64,000 nucleotides of DNA from Apricaphanius iberus (Eukaryota; Chordata; Actinopteri; Cyprinodontiformes; Aphaniidae). Below, in pieces: positions 21,743-34,000 of the stretch (positions are counted from its first letter, which is position 1; each line of letters begins with the position of its first letter). The DNA lies in NCBI GenBank assembly GCA_028564705.1, contig JAPXFQ010002422.1, positions 186,001-250,000 on the forward strand, written 5' to 3'. The notes beneath the pieces were generated by a model. The model was not told the DNA's origin. It ran no database searches and worked only from the letters and a program-made list of their open reading frames with translations. The translations under genes and the position numbers were made by a program.

Positions 21743-21799
<57 letters not shown>
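21743..21799. repeat. AAT microsatellite
   Basis: About 19 copies of AAT in uninterrupted register. The minus-strand Tyr-run frame across it is an artefact of the repeat. Confidence 0.95.
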
Positions 21800-23120
21800 G
21801 TTTAAATTATTTGCCATCCAAAAAACGTATAAATTAATGGGTTCACATGTACTGGAATAATAGGAAACAGTGCTACCAACTCTGCCACTATGCAGCTGCA
21901 TTCAGTTCAGTTCAATTCAATTGAAAAATACTTTGTCAATACACTTTAACATGAGAGTTTTTCCACAACACAGCGGTCCAACAGCTCTCTTAAAGATTCG
22001 TTTGTTATATTTTACTATGAAATGTACCAAAATATTTTGTTAATTGGTTTCTCAGCAAACACTATGGTTAGTACTATATTACTACATAAATTGCATCCAA
22101 ATTCAGAGGTGAGTAGAGTACCCAAAAATTATATCAAGAATAACACGTTCAACATAGTTTGACTCCAGTAAAAATAAAAAGTTGCCAATCAAGAAATGAC
22201 TCAATTGATGGTAAGAGTTTCATAAAAGAAATGGCTACTCAAGTGAGTAACTGATCAAAAGATTTTATTTATAAGACTGACAAAAATAAAAAGTTTAGCC
22301 TATGTGCAAATTCTGGTATGCTAAAGACAACAATACACATTCAATGCAAATATGAGCATTATTACAAAAACAAATAACAAATTTAGTTAGAACACCTTTT
22401 GTGAACCAATTTTTTTCAGGATAAAACTTAGAAAATAATTACTTACAGTGGGCAATGTGAACAAGTTATAGACCAAGATAAAGTACTTCAAATGACAATA
22501 TAGAGTACTGTATCACCTTGAACTTCACGTGGCACAAACGGCACAGAAAGTAGAAACTAAATTAGAACGGCATAGCTTGTTAAAGAGTAAGTTTCACTTC
22601 AAAATATTCTGTAGGATTATATTTGGGTATGATTCATTAAGACAGGTTTGTTCGTCATTCACTGAAATATCTCACAGTGGGTGGAGAAGCCAGAAATTTT
22701 ACTCAAGTAATGGTAGCATAGGCCTTATGTAATAAAATGACAGAAGAAGTGAAAAGTACGGTGTAGTAAAACCACTCCTGAAAATACATTTTCTAAAAGG
22801 TTAATCAAGTAGCCTAAATATAATTGTTTAGCCCAAATGTAGCTAGTTAGTAACCTCCTCTTTTCAAATGAGCTAGAGGGAAAGTTTTAGCTAAAATGTT
22901 GTTGTCTTGTGTGTGTTTCTTTTGTTCCAAAAACCTTGTTTCTAACTTAAAGTGCAAATCATCCCATAATCACCCCCCCTCTCTCTCCCCCCCCTTTTTT
23001 TTTTTGCTGATAAACTGTATAGTAAGACGAACCTGCCACTCAGAATATGGCAAAGCTACTCACGTACTGTTTTTATGGTGAGAAATGATCCTGTGACCAA
23101 TCACCAAAGAGTGTACCACA
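21800..23120. other. Intergenic stretch, no gene seen
   Basis: AT-rich sequence with a short LINE-tail-like remnant near 21,900 ('ttcagttcaattcaattgaa') and a C/T-rich tract at about 22,973-23,005. No frame resembling a known protein was found. Confidence 0.5.
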
Positions 23121-23486
23121 ACACTGAGACGAGCAAGATGGTTCAATCCACTTCCGCTTGAAGTCGAAAGCGAACAGAAATGCTTAGGCTACTTGCTTAA
23201 TAATTCACGAATTAATTATCTTGAACATTAGACAGAATTTGGATTTGTTCATAAAAGTTATATTTTATTGAAAATGTTGTTCCCTTTTATTTGTTTGAAA
23301 TACGCTAAACTTTCCAGTTGTAAACTCGAACCCATTCATCAGAATATCAGGAAAGCCTCCAGGAGAAGCAAACTGCTTGCCAGTGTTGCCTCTTTGGTTG
23401 GACTTTAACCCTCAAACTTCCTGCATGTTTCCGCAGAGCTAACAGCCACGGAGCACCCCCACCAACGCCACACTGTCTGACAAGTT
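23121..23486 (+). promoter_or_regulatory. Probable c11orf54 promoter and 5' UTR
   Basis: It contains an inverted ETS-like site, CACTTCCGC, near 23,149 and 'caagatgg' near 23,134, with no TATA box close to the start codon. It directly precedes the ATG at 23,487. An untranslated exon cannot be excluded. Confidence 0.4.
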
Positions 23487-26400
23487 ATGGCAGACATAAG
23501 CAAAACAGAGAAAGTTCAGCTGCACGCTCCGGCTCTCGAAGAGCTGCGAGGAGGTAAGGTCTTCAGCTTGGGAGACAGAGAGAGAGAGAGAAAGGAAGTT
23601 GCATATGCATGTTTATCAAATTGGATTTTTATTAAGACTGCGCTGCTTGCTGGTTACAGTGTTGCAGGCTGGACTGGAAACCAATTTTGCAGAAGTTCAA
23701 GTGAGTGTTGTGGAGTGTCCAGATCTCACCAAGGAGCCCTTCAAATTCCCTGTCAGAGGTATTCAACACATCTAAAATTCAACTAAATCCTTCAATATTT
23801 TTATTAGGCTATATTTGTTATATATATTGAACCCCCCCCCCCTGTTTTTTGTGCGGAAGGTCTGTGCGGTAATCCTCGCATCACTGATGTTGGAGGTGTG
23901 CCATATCTGATCCCTTTGCCCCAAAAACACAAGGTAGAGTTTGGTGAATACGTTCCCTGCAGATGTTGCATGCTGGCCCTTTTAATAAGGACATCATTAG
24001 TGTTTCTCCTTCTCTTAGGAGTACAATATGAACGTAATATCCAAGGAACTGGAGCTACCCGGCGCTTTTATCCTTGGAGCAGCAGCCGCTGCTTCCAGGA
24101 TTGTCGGGATGAACGCTGAGGTGAATTATTATCTGCATGAATAATAGATTTTTTTTTCATTCAGTAGTTAATATAAACTTTATGGCCTACAGCTCATGCC
24201 TCTTGTTCTCACTGAGGCTGAGGGTAGACCAGCAGTCAACGGGAGCTACTTTTCCTCCATCAATCCAGCTGATGGCCAGTGTCTGCAAGAGAAGTACATT
24301 GATAAATTCTCTGACTGCAACTTTGGACTGTTGGGGAATCTATACGCCTGTGAGGGGAAGCCTGGGAAGGTATCACTATCAAAGTGGATGTTAGACTTCT
24401 TGTTTTTGAGAAATGAATGAAGGCAAATGGTAACATGTGATCTAGAAATGAATTAACCCAACTCTGTTATTAAGTGTATGTACTTTAGCCCTACGAAAAG
24501 GCTGCTCTCAACATTTCAAACATTAACTGAAGGTCAGTGGCTGATGAAGCAGATCATTCCCTTTAGCCTTTGTGCGTCTCTCCAGGTCATAGAGGTACGC
24601 GCCAAAAGGAGGACAGGAAGCAACAGTCTGGTATCGGCACTGAGGAAGGCCCTGGAAGATCAGTATCCAGATAAGAGCCTGGCTCTGGGAGGTACCTTCA
24701 TCATTCAGAAGGGAAAGGCTAAAATCCACATTATGGTAAACACTTGATTCTGACCATATAATAATCTTGAATGAAAATTATGTTGGTAGTGAGTCCTTCG
24801 CCAAATGAGAACTCTGTTGAGACTTGCTTATAAAAATCTAAACTAATATTTTAGTTTAAAAAATATATATTATAGGTTTTAGATAGGTGTGAAAAAATGC
24901 TCTTAACAAAGCATGTGCTCAAAAACCGGAGTGTTAATACTTTACTTTCATTTATCAAAATGCAGTGAATAAACACATCAATATTTGGTGTGACCACCCT
25001 TTGCCCTCAAATCTGCATCAATTCTCAGGTAAACTTGCACACAGTTTTTGAAGGAACTCTGATGATAGGTTGTTCCAAACGTGTTAGAGAACCAACCCCA
25101 GATCTTCTGTGGCTGTAGTCTTCCTCACATCCTTCTTTCTCTTCATTTAATCCCAGAGACGCTTGATGATGTTGAGATCAGGGCACCATCACTTCCAGGA
25201 TTCTTTCTTCTTTTTTACGCTGAAGATAGTAATTAATGACTTTGGCTTTATGTTTGGGGTTGTTGTCCTGCAGCAGAGTAAATCTGGCGCCAATCATGGT
25301 ATTGCATAATGGGTAATTATCTACCATGTGCAGAAATGTAGCCCAAAACGTTCAAGGAATCTCAACTACACTTCGCTGTTGCCTGTAGACACTCATTGTT
25401 CTGCTCTCAAACCCTTCGACAAAATAACCTGCTTTTGCTACAGTCAAATATTTCAAATTTTCACTCATCTGTCCGGAGGGCCTGGTGCTGTTTTCCTGCA
25501 CCCCAGTCCCTATGTTTTCATGGATAGTTGAGGTGCTTGGCCTTGTTTCCACATCAGAGGAATATGGCTTTTTTTAGCCTCAACTCTTCCACGAAGACCA
25601 CTTCTGTCCAGACTTTTCTGGACAGTAGATATGTGTACCTGGGTGCCATTGGTTTCTTCCAGTTTTGAGCTGATGGCACTGCTGGACATCTTCCAGTTTC
25701 AAGGGCTAATAAGCTTGATGTGTTTTTAATCTACTTAACTAAGTTTCTATTGGCCAAAGACTGTGTCTACGAAAAGAGCTTGAACAGCACGTCTTGAAAC
25801 TCCAGTCTGCCTTGAAATCTTTGTCTGAGAGAGACCTTGCTGATGCAGTTTAACTACCTTCATGAGAATAATCTATCGTCCACAACCTCACCTCGGTAGC
25901 AGAGCTTGGCTGTTCCTCAACCAGTTTTAAGCCTCCTACAAAGCTGTTTCTGTTTTAGGTAATGACTGTGTTTCAACCTACATGTGACATTGATAGTCCT
26001 ATATGAATTGATGCTGGTTTGAAGGCAAATCTGTTTTGGCCCCATGTCATCGTACGTTGGAACTTCCAACCCACAAAAAAATGCAGATGCTGACCTGTCC
26101 CCACTCAAAGCTCAAAAGACTGCTCCCTCCTCTTGACATTATAATTATGCAAAACATACTTTCTTCTTACACAAATGGAAATTACGTAGAATCGTTGAAT
26201 AATTAAACAAATATATAAACTGAAGCTAGTTGAGTTTACAGAGTAATTGAACCAAGCAATGATAGCTGTTCAGGAAACAAGGAGAGGGAACCAAGTGCAG
26301 TTAAAATGGCCGACAAGGGCCACTGGAAGTCCCAAGCAAAGGTTTCTCCTTCGTGTAATGTGTGTATTGCTTATTCGGTGTGCATATGAAATTTTTTTTC

Positions 26401-27553
26401 CCAGCAAATTTATTGAACAGAGTAAAATTATACAACAAGAAAACAATTAAAGTATATAGTGACAAGAACAAACAGACAGAGGGTTTAGTTATACAAATAC
26501 ACGCAAAGATTCGCATATAACGATTGTTTTGAGAGCCTTTTTGTTAGATTAGTGTGATTAATTTTATGTGTAAATCTACCTCTTTAGTCCATACCAAATT
26601 ATACCCATTAAAAACATAGACCGTAAAAGGCAAGGTACCGCCTTTCTCCTCTCTGATTGGCTAGCTTGGTTGATGTATTACTAATACTAACATTCGAGGA
26701 CCAGTGCCTAAACCTAATGTGATCCAGCTATTTATTTCAACATTTAGGAGTAGTTGTATTCATAAAAACATACATTACAACTTAGTGATTAGCAGTGTTT
26801 CACTAACTCCTGCTTGAAACTTCATCTATGGATTGGATATATGGCGGCGCCCTTTTTGGCCATTGTAACTCCAGGAAGGTACTCTTAGAAACAAAATGAG
26901 ACAGAAAAATGACTAAAACAGCCCTTTGGGCTTTCACAGTTGCAATAGTTACCATTTGGTGCATGCACTAAGATTGGGGATGAGTCTGCATCATAAGTAT
27001 TCACATTTTCTGTGGGTAGGTGGAACTGAAACAGATCTGGAGAGGGGAACTCATATTGACGCAAGACCGGTACCTACACAGTCTGTATACTTGATATGAC
27101 CCAAAACAGAAGAGATACTCGCATTGATTTATTTTTTCTACTTTGGATCATCAATAGCCAAGGGAGTTCTCAGCCTGCCCTCTCAATAGCAACGATGAAG
27201 TCAACAACTGGCTGAAGCACTTTGAGGTCAGCGCTCCCCTCATCTGCCAGTCTGTGCTTGTATCCAGAGACCCCGTGAGTAAAAAAAAAAAAACTAAACC
27301 AACATGCATCGATCTCGGTAAGAGGCTTAAAAGCAGATCATGGTTTCACTGTCACATTCACTACGTCGTGTGTTTCCAGGGCTTGGACCTGCGTGTGGAG
27401 CACACTCACGGCTTCAGCCACCACGGAGAAGGTGGCCACTACTATATCGACACCACGCCCGACAGCGTGGAGTACCTGGGCTACTTCCTGCCTGCGGAGT
27501 TCGTCTATCGCATCGACAGACCCAAAGAAACGCACAGCGTTGGGCGAGATTGA
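23487..27553 (+). CDS. c11orf54: C11orf54 homologue (zinc ester hydrolase family), complete
   Basis: The human orthologue is a small zinc protein (DUF1907) with ester hydrolase activity towards model substrates; its natural substrate is unclear. Eight exons: 23,487-23,553; 23,660-23,758; 23,860-23,933; 24,019-24,120; 24,193-24,369; 24,586-24,735; 27,158-27,274; 27,380-27,553. Phases agree and the total is 960 nt, 319 residues, close to the human protein (about 315). Recognisable blocks are VSVVECPDLTKEPF, GGVPYLIPL, LPGAFILGA, NGSYFSSINPADG, AKRRTGSNS and GGTFIIQKGKAKIHIM. The zinc site is HTHGFSHHGEGGHY in the last exon, with three His ligands expected. It ends ETHSVGRD. Poly(A) signals AATAAA lie at about 27,940 and 28,048. 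Intron 6 (2.4 kb) carries a Tc1-like relic. No break is seen in the coding sequence. Confidence 0.95.
24950..26150 (-). mobile_element. Decayed Tc1/mariner-like transposase relic
   Basis: Phrases such as 'ttggtgtgaccaccctttgc', 'gatgatgttgagatcagggc', 'tttggggttgttgtcctgca' and 'gatggcactgctggacatct' are the antisense of a Tc1-type transposase gene that is very common in teleosts. Frames are broken by many stops and shifts, so it is inactive. It lies in c11orf54 intron 6. I did not resolve the terminal inverted repeats. Confidence 0.65.
26150..27157. other. Rest of c11orf54 intron 6
   Basis: AT-rich intron sequence. Short frames at 26,247 (plus) and 26,301 (minus) match nothing I know. Confidence 0.5.
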
Positions 27554-28690
27554 AAAGAACTTCGAAATCATGATTCACACTAATCGTACGCAAATTATAT
27601 TTCAATCCTAACAATTTGCAGGTTTTTTTTAAAATCATCTGTTGTTTCTTCATAAAGATTTAGTTGAACACTGTAACACACATCAATGAATTTGTTTGTT
27701 GTATTCTGATTTTAATTATGTGAGAAAAGTGCTTTGAGGACCTTGTAACTTCAACTCTATTACAATTAAATTGTGCAAGGAAATCGTTATCCCACGAGGT
27801 GATTGGTTGGTCCGCACACAATTTCAGATGGTGTATTTTGGCCACGGTGTTCCTCGGATGTGCTGTTCAGATTCACCAGCATGAGCGTAGAACACTTTGA
27901 CACGACAAAAGCATAACAGAGGGGTTTGGATGCCGGTAAAATAAATAAAGTTGGTAATTTTTCAGAACGTGAGGAATTCCAGACAGTGTTATTTAGGAGG
28001 TGATCTCCGTATTTTATTATTGCTTAGTTATGTCTTTCAGCATGTAATGACATAATAAACTCAGATTGCTCTTACAGCCAGTCTGACCTCCTCCCGCCGA
28101 TAAACAGATTTGCCCTCTAGCAGGGAATTTTCTCATTTGACAGTTTGTCATCTCTCACCTACTCTGCTGTTTTAGAACAGGATTCCCTGAATACAGGGAA
28201 CCACAAAGAAAGTTCAGATTTCCTAGGATCACACTCATCTGCTGTACTGAATAAAATGTCTATGCAAAATATTTAATGTTTCCCTGAGGATGACCCTATT
28301 GCTCTCGCTTCCGTAAAGAGAAAATTTACGGATTTAGCTCTTTCTAAAAGAGCAAAGCAAAGCTCCTAGTCCAGATGGTAGACCTTTCCTTACTTCTAAG
28401 CTGTCTGCAGATCTACAAATTTATGCAGCTGGGATTTAGAAGAAATAATCCACTTCATGAATAAAACACAAGGAGAAATCGCCTGTTGTCTGTAATCATG
28501 ATTCCATATATGGAATATTGCATCTTTCCTCCCAGGGAGATATTTTCATGATTCATGGAAACTGCACCACATTAAATACGACTGAGGAGTGCATAAAACA
28601 TTTCCGGTCACATAATCTGGAAGCTATTGAAGGACATAGAAATAACAGTTATTATTTGAATATTATTATTATTATTATAACAGTTACAGT
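27554..28690. other. c11orf54 3' UTR and intergenic DNA
   Basis: The first about 500 bp should be the 3' untranslated region, with AATAAA signals near 27,940 and 28,048. Beyond that I see no gene; a short ATT run sits near 28,660. Confidence 0.45.
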
Positions 28691-29940
28691 TATGGTACGT
28701 TCAAACCGCGCACTTGGTCTGTGTTAAGCAACGCTCCCAACGCATCTAGTTGACATGCTGAAGCTTCCAAAGCACGTTGGCGGGTTTTTCTCTGCTAGTT
28801 TAAAACACTAGCGAATCATGATTGGCTAGACAACGTCGGTCGACGTCGCTACAGTGAGACGCTCTGATTGGTTGCCGGACCGTGTCAAGTCAAAAGTTCA
28901 GCTAGCTAACCTTTTGACTTCAGCTAGCTAAACTTTTGACTTGATTGCGTTTGTTATGTTTCCGCTTGAGACGCAAGTAATGCTTGAAAAGTTCACAGAG
29001 CCAGTGCACACTACGCATCGCAGAGACTCTGACGGACTCAATCATAGACTTTACATGTAATCTTGCCGCAACTGACGCTGTTTGGGGCGATGTGAAAGAA
29101 CCATAACATTGCAGAGTAACTAATTACTTTTACAGTCTGGTAACTGAATTACTACCTCAATTACTTTCTGGAAAAACGAATTTGTAACTCTAAGTAATTA
29201 CTTTTTGAATGTAAGATGCCCAACACTGAGGAAAAGTGATTAATTTGATTACGCCGTAACCTAAAAAATAATTCTGTTACTAACACTATTATACTTAAAC
29301 GGCATTACTCCCAACACTGGTTGTCACAACCTGGAAATCCCGACTTGTGAGTTGAAAAAAAAAACTTGCGCTGACTTCCAGTTTAAATATGGTCCCTCTT
29401 TGAATCAACTATAGTATCTGTGGTAGAAATATTTGTTTCGTAGACACACCAGTAAATCTGAACTTAAAGCAAAAGCGGTGTTTGTATGTGAATTTAAAGA
29501 TTAAAATGGCGTTTGTAAAAAGGGTACTAACACTAATGGCAAGGTGGAATGGCTCTTATGGAGCATGCACACCACCCAAAATGTCGATGTCAGCAGCGGC
29601 AAGATAACATGTGAAGCATGAAGGGTGTCAGAGTCTCTGCGGTGCTTTTTGTGCTTTGGCTGCGTACATTTTTAGAAACTTTCCAAGCATCTAAAGCCAG
29701 CAATGCAGAACTTGAGCTAGCTAAACTTTCGGCGGCACCGCCTGAACATCGACCAATCAGAGCGTCTGTCTATAGTGACGTCGCCCAACGTCAACGTTGT
29801 CTAGCCAGCGACGATCCGCCATTGTTTAAAACATTAAGCAGAAAAAAGGTCCGCCCATGCGCTTTGCAAGCTTCAGCCTTAAAAATGTATATGTGTCAAA
29901 CTAGCAGCTTTGTGAGCATTTCTTGACGTCGACAAAGCGT
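28690..29940. mobile_element. Inverted-repeat element with long arms
   Basis: The left arm (about 28,690-29,070) and right arm (about 29,620-29,940) share inverted blocks: 'gctctgattggttg' against 'ccaatcagagcg', 'gctagacaacgtcg' against 'caacgttgtctagcc', and 'ctgaagcttccaaagc' against 'gctttgcaagcttcag'. A related arm lies at about 43,920-44,280. No transposase is present. The middle holds a GTTGGGNAGTAA-type fragment (about 29,107-29,325). Confidence 0.6.
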
Positions 29941-30789
29941 AAGAATCCCAACTTATCCAGTTACGTTATCTAGAAAAAGGTGTTTACTTGGGTGTGACAT
30001 TAAACGCAGCTCCCAATTCCCAGGTACTGTAAATAATATGCACCAAGTTTAAAGTCATATTCCAATATGGTGAAGTTAAGGTAACCGTTGTTCGTAGCAC
30101 CTCTTCCGAACACTGTTTTAAGCTGTACTTTATGCATGCAAACACCACTTTTCATTTGTAATGTTTAGAGTTACAGGCGCGCTACATGTAACATTGATTG
30201 TAGATGGAGTCGTACAAGTTTGTTTTAGAAAATAAGAATGTTTCCACCACAGTTTACTAATGATAATCAGAGTAGCAGCCATATTGGTGTTATAAAAACT
30301 TCCAGATATTCTGAGTGAAAAGTCTGACTTGGGGGGTGGGGGTCCAGTTGATTTTTCTGACTTGGAAGTTTAAATTTTGAGTTCTCACTACTAATGGGAC
30401 ACACCTTAAATACAAGGCAAGTCTGGAAGACATGTTAGAGGTTGGAAACAGTTTGACTCTAGGGTGGATGTTGACCTTCCAGCAAAACAAAATGATAAAA
30501 CATGCAGCCCAATGCTACAATTTAATGGTATATATAATGTGTTAGAATGGCCCAGTGAAAGCTAAGACCTACTGCAAATTCAATTGAGAATGAAGGGAAA
30601 AATTGTCATTTGCAAAGCTGGTAAACATACATCAAAAGACACCTGCAACTGCATAAAATGCAGATGCGCTCCACACTAGTCAGAATATATATATCATATA
30701 TTCAAACTTCGAACTAAAACTTTTTAAGTCAATGTGGAGAAATAGCGCCATCTTCTGACCAGAGCTGGCAAGTAGGCCTACTTCATTTC

Positions 30790-31031
30790 CCACAATGCTG
30801 CTCCCACAACCAGCCCGGAAGTAAGTCGTTTATTGACAATATGGCCGCCGAGCTAGGCTTGGATTTGGGGATAAGTTTGATTTGACAGCGCAGTCCGGAG
30901 AAGACTCCGAAGTAAAACCAACTTCCACCTCAGGAGTGTAAGGAGCAGATGCGTTTGAATGAAGGCATCCGTGGGACGTCCATGGGACGGTGATAGCGAG
31001 CAGAGGAAGCGTCCAGAGTGTGATACCCGTC
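30790..31031 (+). promoter_or_regulatory. Probable akap10 promoter and 5' UTR
   Basis: It contains a consensus ETS site CCCGGAAGTAAG near 30,813 and a YY1-type 'aatatggccgccgag' near 30,838, just upstream of the akap10 start codon. No TATA box was seen, as is usual for a housekeeping promoter. Confidence 0.5.
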
Positions 31032-34000
31032 ATGTCGTTTTTTAAGAGGAAAGGTGAGGAAGAAGCTCCGCACTGCTGGTCTGCAGCTTCAGCTGCGGCT
31101 TACAGTGAAGAACCCCGCTGGGGAATGGAGAACCCCGCGATAACATGACAGAGATATGACCAGAGACAGTGGGTTGGAAAGCAGACAGGGACGCCGGCGG
31201 TGGCGGTGTTTTTCTGCCGCCGCTGTCTACTGCACGAGTACGGTTAGCTTAGCGGTGGCCTCTGCAGCTAACCTAACCTGTTGTTGGTCCGGGGTGGCAT
31301 TAGAGCTGTCAGCCAGAAACCACTCACAGAGCTGCAGCACTGTTGTCCAGCTCCTTTAGCGTCACTTCTATCCGCCGTAGCTGTGGAAATGTATGTAGCA
31401 TGCTAACTTTAGTTTCATTCAGTCTCATTGAGCTTAACGCGCATAGAGTTGCTACATGTCAAAGATAAATTATGTAGGACTGCATACATAGAAAACAAAA
31501 TGTTTGGGGTTTTTTTTATAACGAAAGGAACCTAACCAGAGATAATTATACGCTTTGATAAATGTGAGACCGTAATTTAGATGTTGTCTGTCTAACGTTT
31601 GTTAGATAATACCGGGTGTTACTATTGTACAAGCAAACGTCTCCCAGATTAATTTTAGTAACCTTTCTGAATTTATCACAGAGAAGATTGGATTTGTTAC
31701 ACCTCTGTAGTTCCAGCTTGTACCTGACACAAGGCAGTCATCCTCCCCTCTTAATAAAAGCGATAAGAGACTGTGGACGTGTTGTGATTTGCACATTTTT
31801 CCCCCTTAGAAAACCAGCCCAGTTCATTCAGGTTTTTTTAATCCTAAGAAGTGGAAAGAGTGGCCACCCCCATTAGGTTGCATCACAGCTGCTGACACTG
31901 CTTGTATGCAAAAAAAGAAGAATTAAAAAAGAGGAAGTGTTGAAAAGACTGGATGCTCCGAGTAGCGATGGTAATCAGGACTTACAGGAAGGTTCAAGTA
32001 GGCATGCAAGCTTTTTTTTTCTTTTTAAATAAAAATAATTAAGGTTTTAAAGAATCAGAATGGTCTCTTGGATGTTCTCAGTGCCTCTCTGTTCCAACTT
32101 TGTTATTCAAATGGCAGATTTACTGTTTTCAGCATTCCATCATACTCTAGAGGCCTGGTAATCACCCATTTAATTCAGAGATACATCTTAACCTTGCAGG
32201 GCACTGACCCATAATGACCGACATCCATGGACGTCTTTGCTTTATTTAGTACAAATCATAATTCGTTTGGTTTACACCATTATTGTGCTTTCTTACTGTG
32301 ACATATTTCGTCTCAACAGCAGCTTTTTCAGGACCGCCTTATGTTTGTAAAAATCCAGATTCGACACATACAGCGAGACTCTCCAGCAAACCCGGGTCCT
32401 GCTGGCATTCAAAAACAGTTAGTGTACTGCTATGTAGGGCTGGGCGACATGGCTTAAAAATGACACCTCAGATTTTTTTACTTAGCAGATCCGATTCCGA
32501 TTTTAATCTATTTTTTTCAATCTTTTTTTCCCTCAAAAAGATATTGCATGTGACAAAAAAATATTTTCTAAAATGTTCTTTTATTTCAATCATCCTGTGC
32601 TGGAGCTGACCTAAATTCAAAGTCCAACTAAAAACAAGCTGTAAAGTATCCTTGTAAAACAAGATGGTAGATCCTGGGTGGATTGAAATAATTCTGAGCT
32701 ATGAAAGTAGTGGACTGATTTCGATATTCCAAAAAAGTATTCTTCAAAAAAGGAAAGTTCTATTAATCAATAAAATCAATTTGGTACCCAGCCCTAGTGC
32801 TAGACTAACTTTAACAAATGTACTCCCTCTTTCGATAGGACTCATTGATCCTTCATTTCATGACATATTTAACTGTTGTTCCAGTTAATCGTGTGCGGCC
32901 AAAATTTACAGAACAAAACAACGTTCTGGCTTAAAAACGTAGCACTTTAAACTCCTTAAAAATGAAGGACTAGAGATTCAGCTGCTTTCTGTTCACAGCT
33001 GCAGGAGCATCAAGTGGACATACAGCAAGGTGCAGCAGCCAATACATTCTTTTCTTCACTTTGAGTGTCATTATAAAGAAAACCCAGGTTTGTTTGGGTT
33101 ATCAAAATAATCAGGATGGGCTGATCTAAGCTAGCCGGGACCAAATGAATAACCCTCAATTGCTAAAGAAGTGTTTTTATTTTATTTTAAATGGTAAAAC
33201 ATATGAAATGTAAATATTTTTGCAGTTTTGTTTGCATCAGGTGTCTCTGTATTACCTTAAAGGACTGCTTAACTTCTGAAATCTTCGGTAGCGGCCAGCT
33301 TGTCCCTGCTAGAGAGTGTATTAGCGTAAATAGAAATTTGTTGTGCACAATCCACACATTCAAGCTTCGTCTACAACTTAAGATAGTGGGCAGTTTCATT
33401 TTAGCTTGAATGCTACATGTTAGAGCTGGCAGAGCTGATGGGCTAATATAAAAAAATCACTTCACAATTACCACTAGTAGGCAGTCGGCTTCAATTTTTT
33501 TTCTGCAGCATCCATTATATCAGATTCCTGACTGTGTCATCTTGTAACTAGATATTGTTTTTCTGCATCGCTAATGCCGTACCTACACAGCGTATCCAGC
33601 TGGTGTCACCCTTTATTGTGATCCCAATTGTTGTGTACACCTTCAGTTCAGTTCCTTTCTATGCTTTTTTTTTTCTTTCTCAACAGCCAAAAGCAAGGAA
33701 CCTGAGAGAGTAACAGATGCTAAACTTAACAAAGGTGAGTTCATCTTTACCTGTGGGTTCATGAAATATCACATGAGAGAGTTGAAATTCAAACCGTGTG
33801 CAATGCAAAGCTCGTGGAGGTGAAATGCATCCATAGTGCCCTGCAGAAGTGTTCGTACTCCTTCAGCTGTCGTAACTCCGACCGACTGAATGTTCAATCC
33901 GTCATGCAAACATAGAAACAGTGTAGCACAGCTGCAAACCCACCAAGACATGGCCTCCCACTTAAAAATGGCAAGACAGACAAGGAGTGCATTAATCAGA

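Noticed and set aside
21713..21901. Tyr-run peptide
   Set aside because: Produced by the AAT microsatellite.
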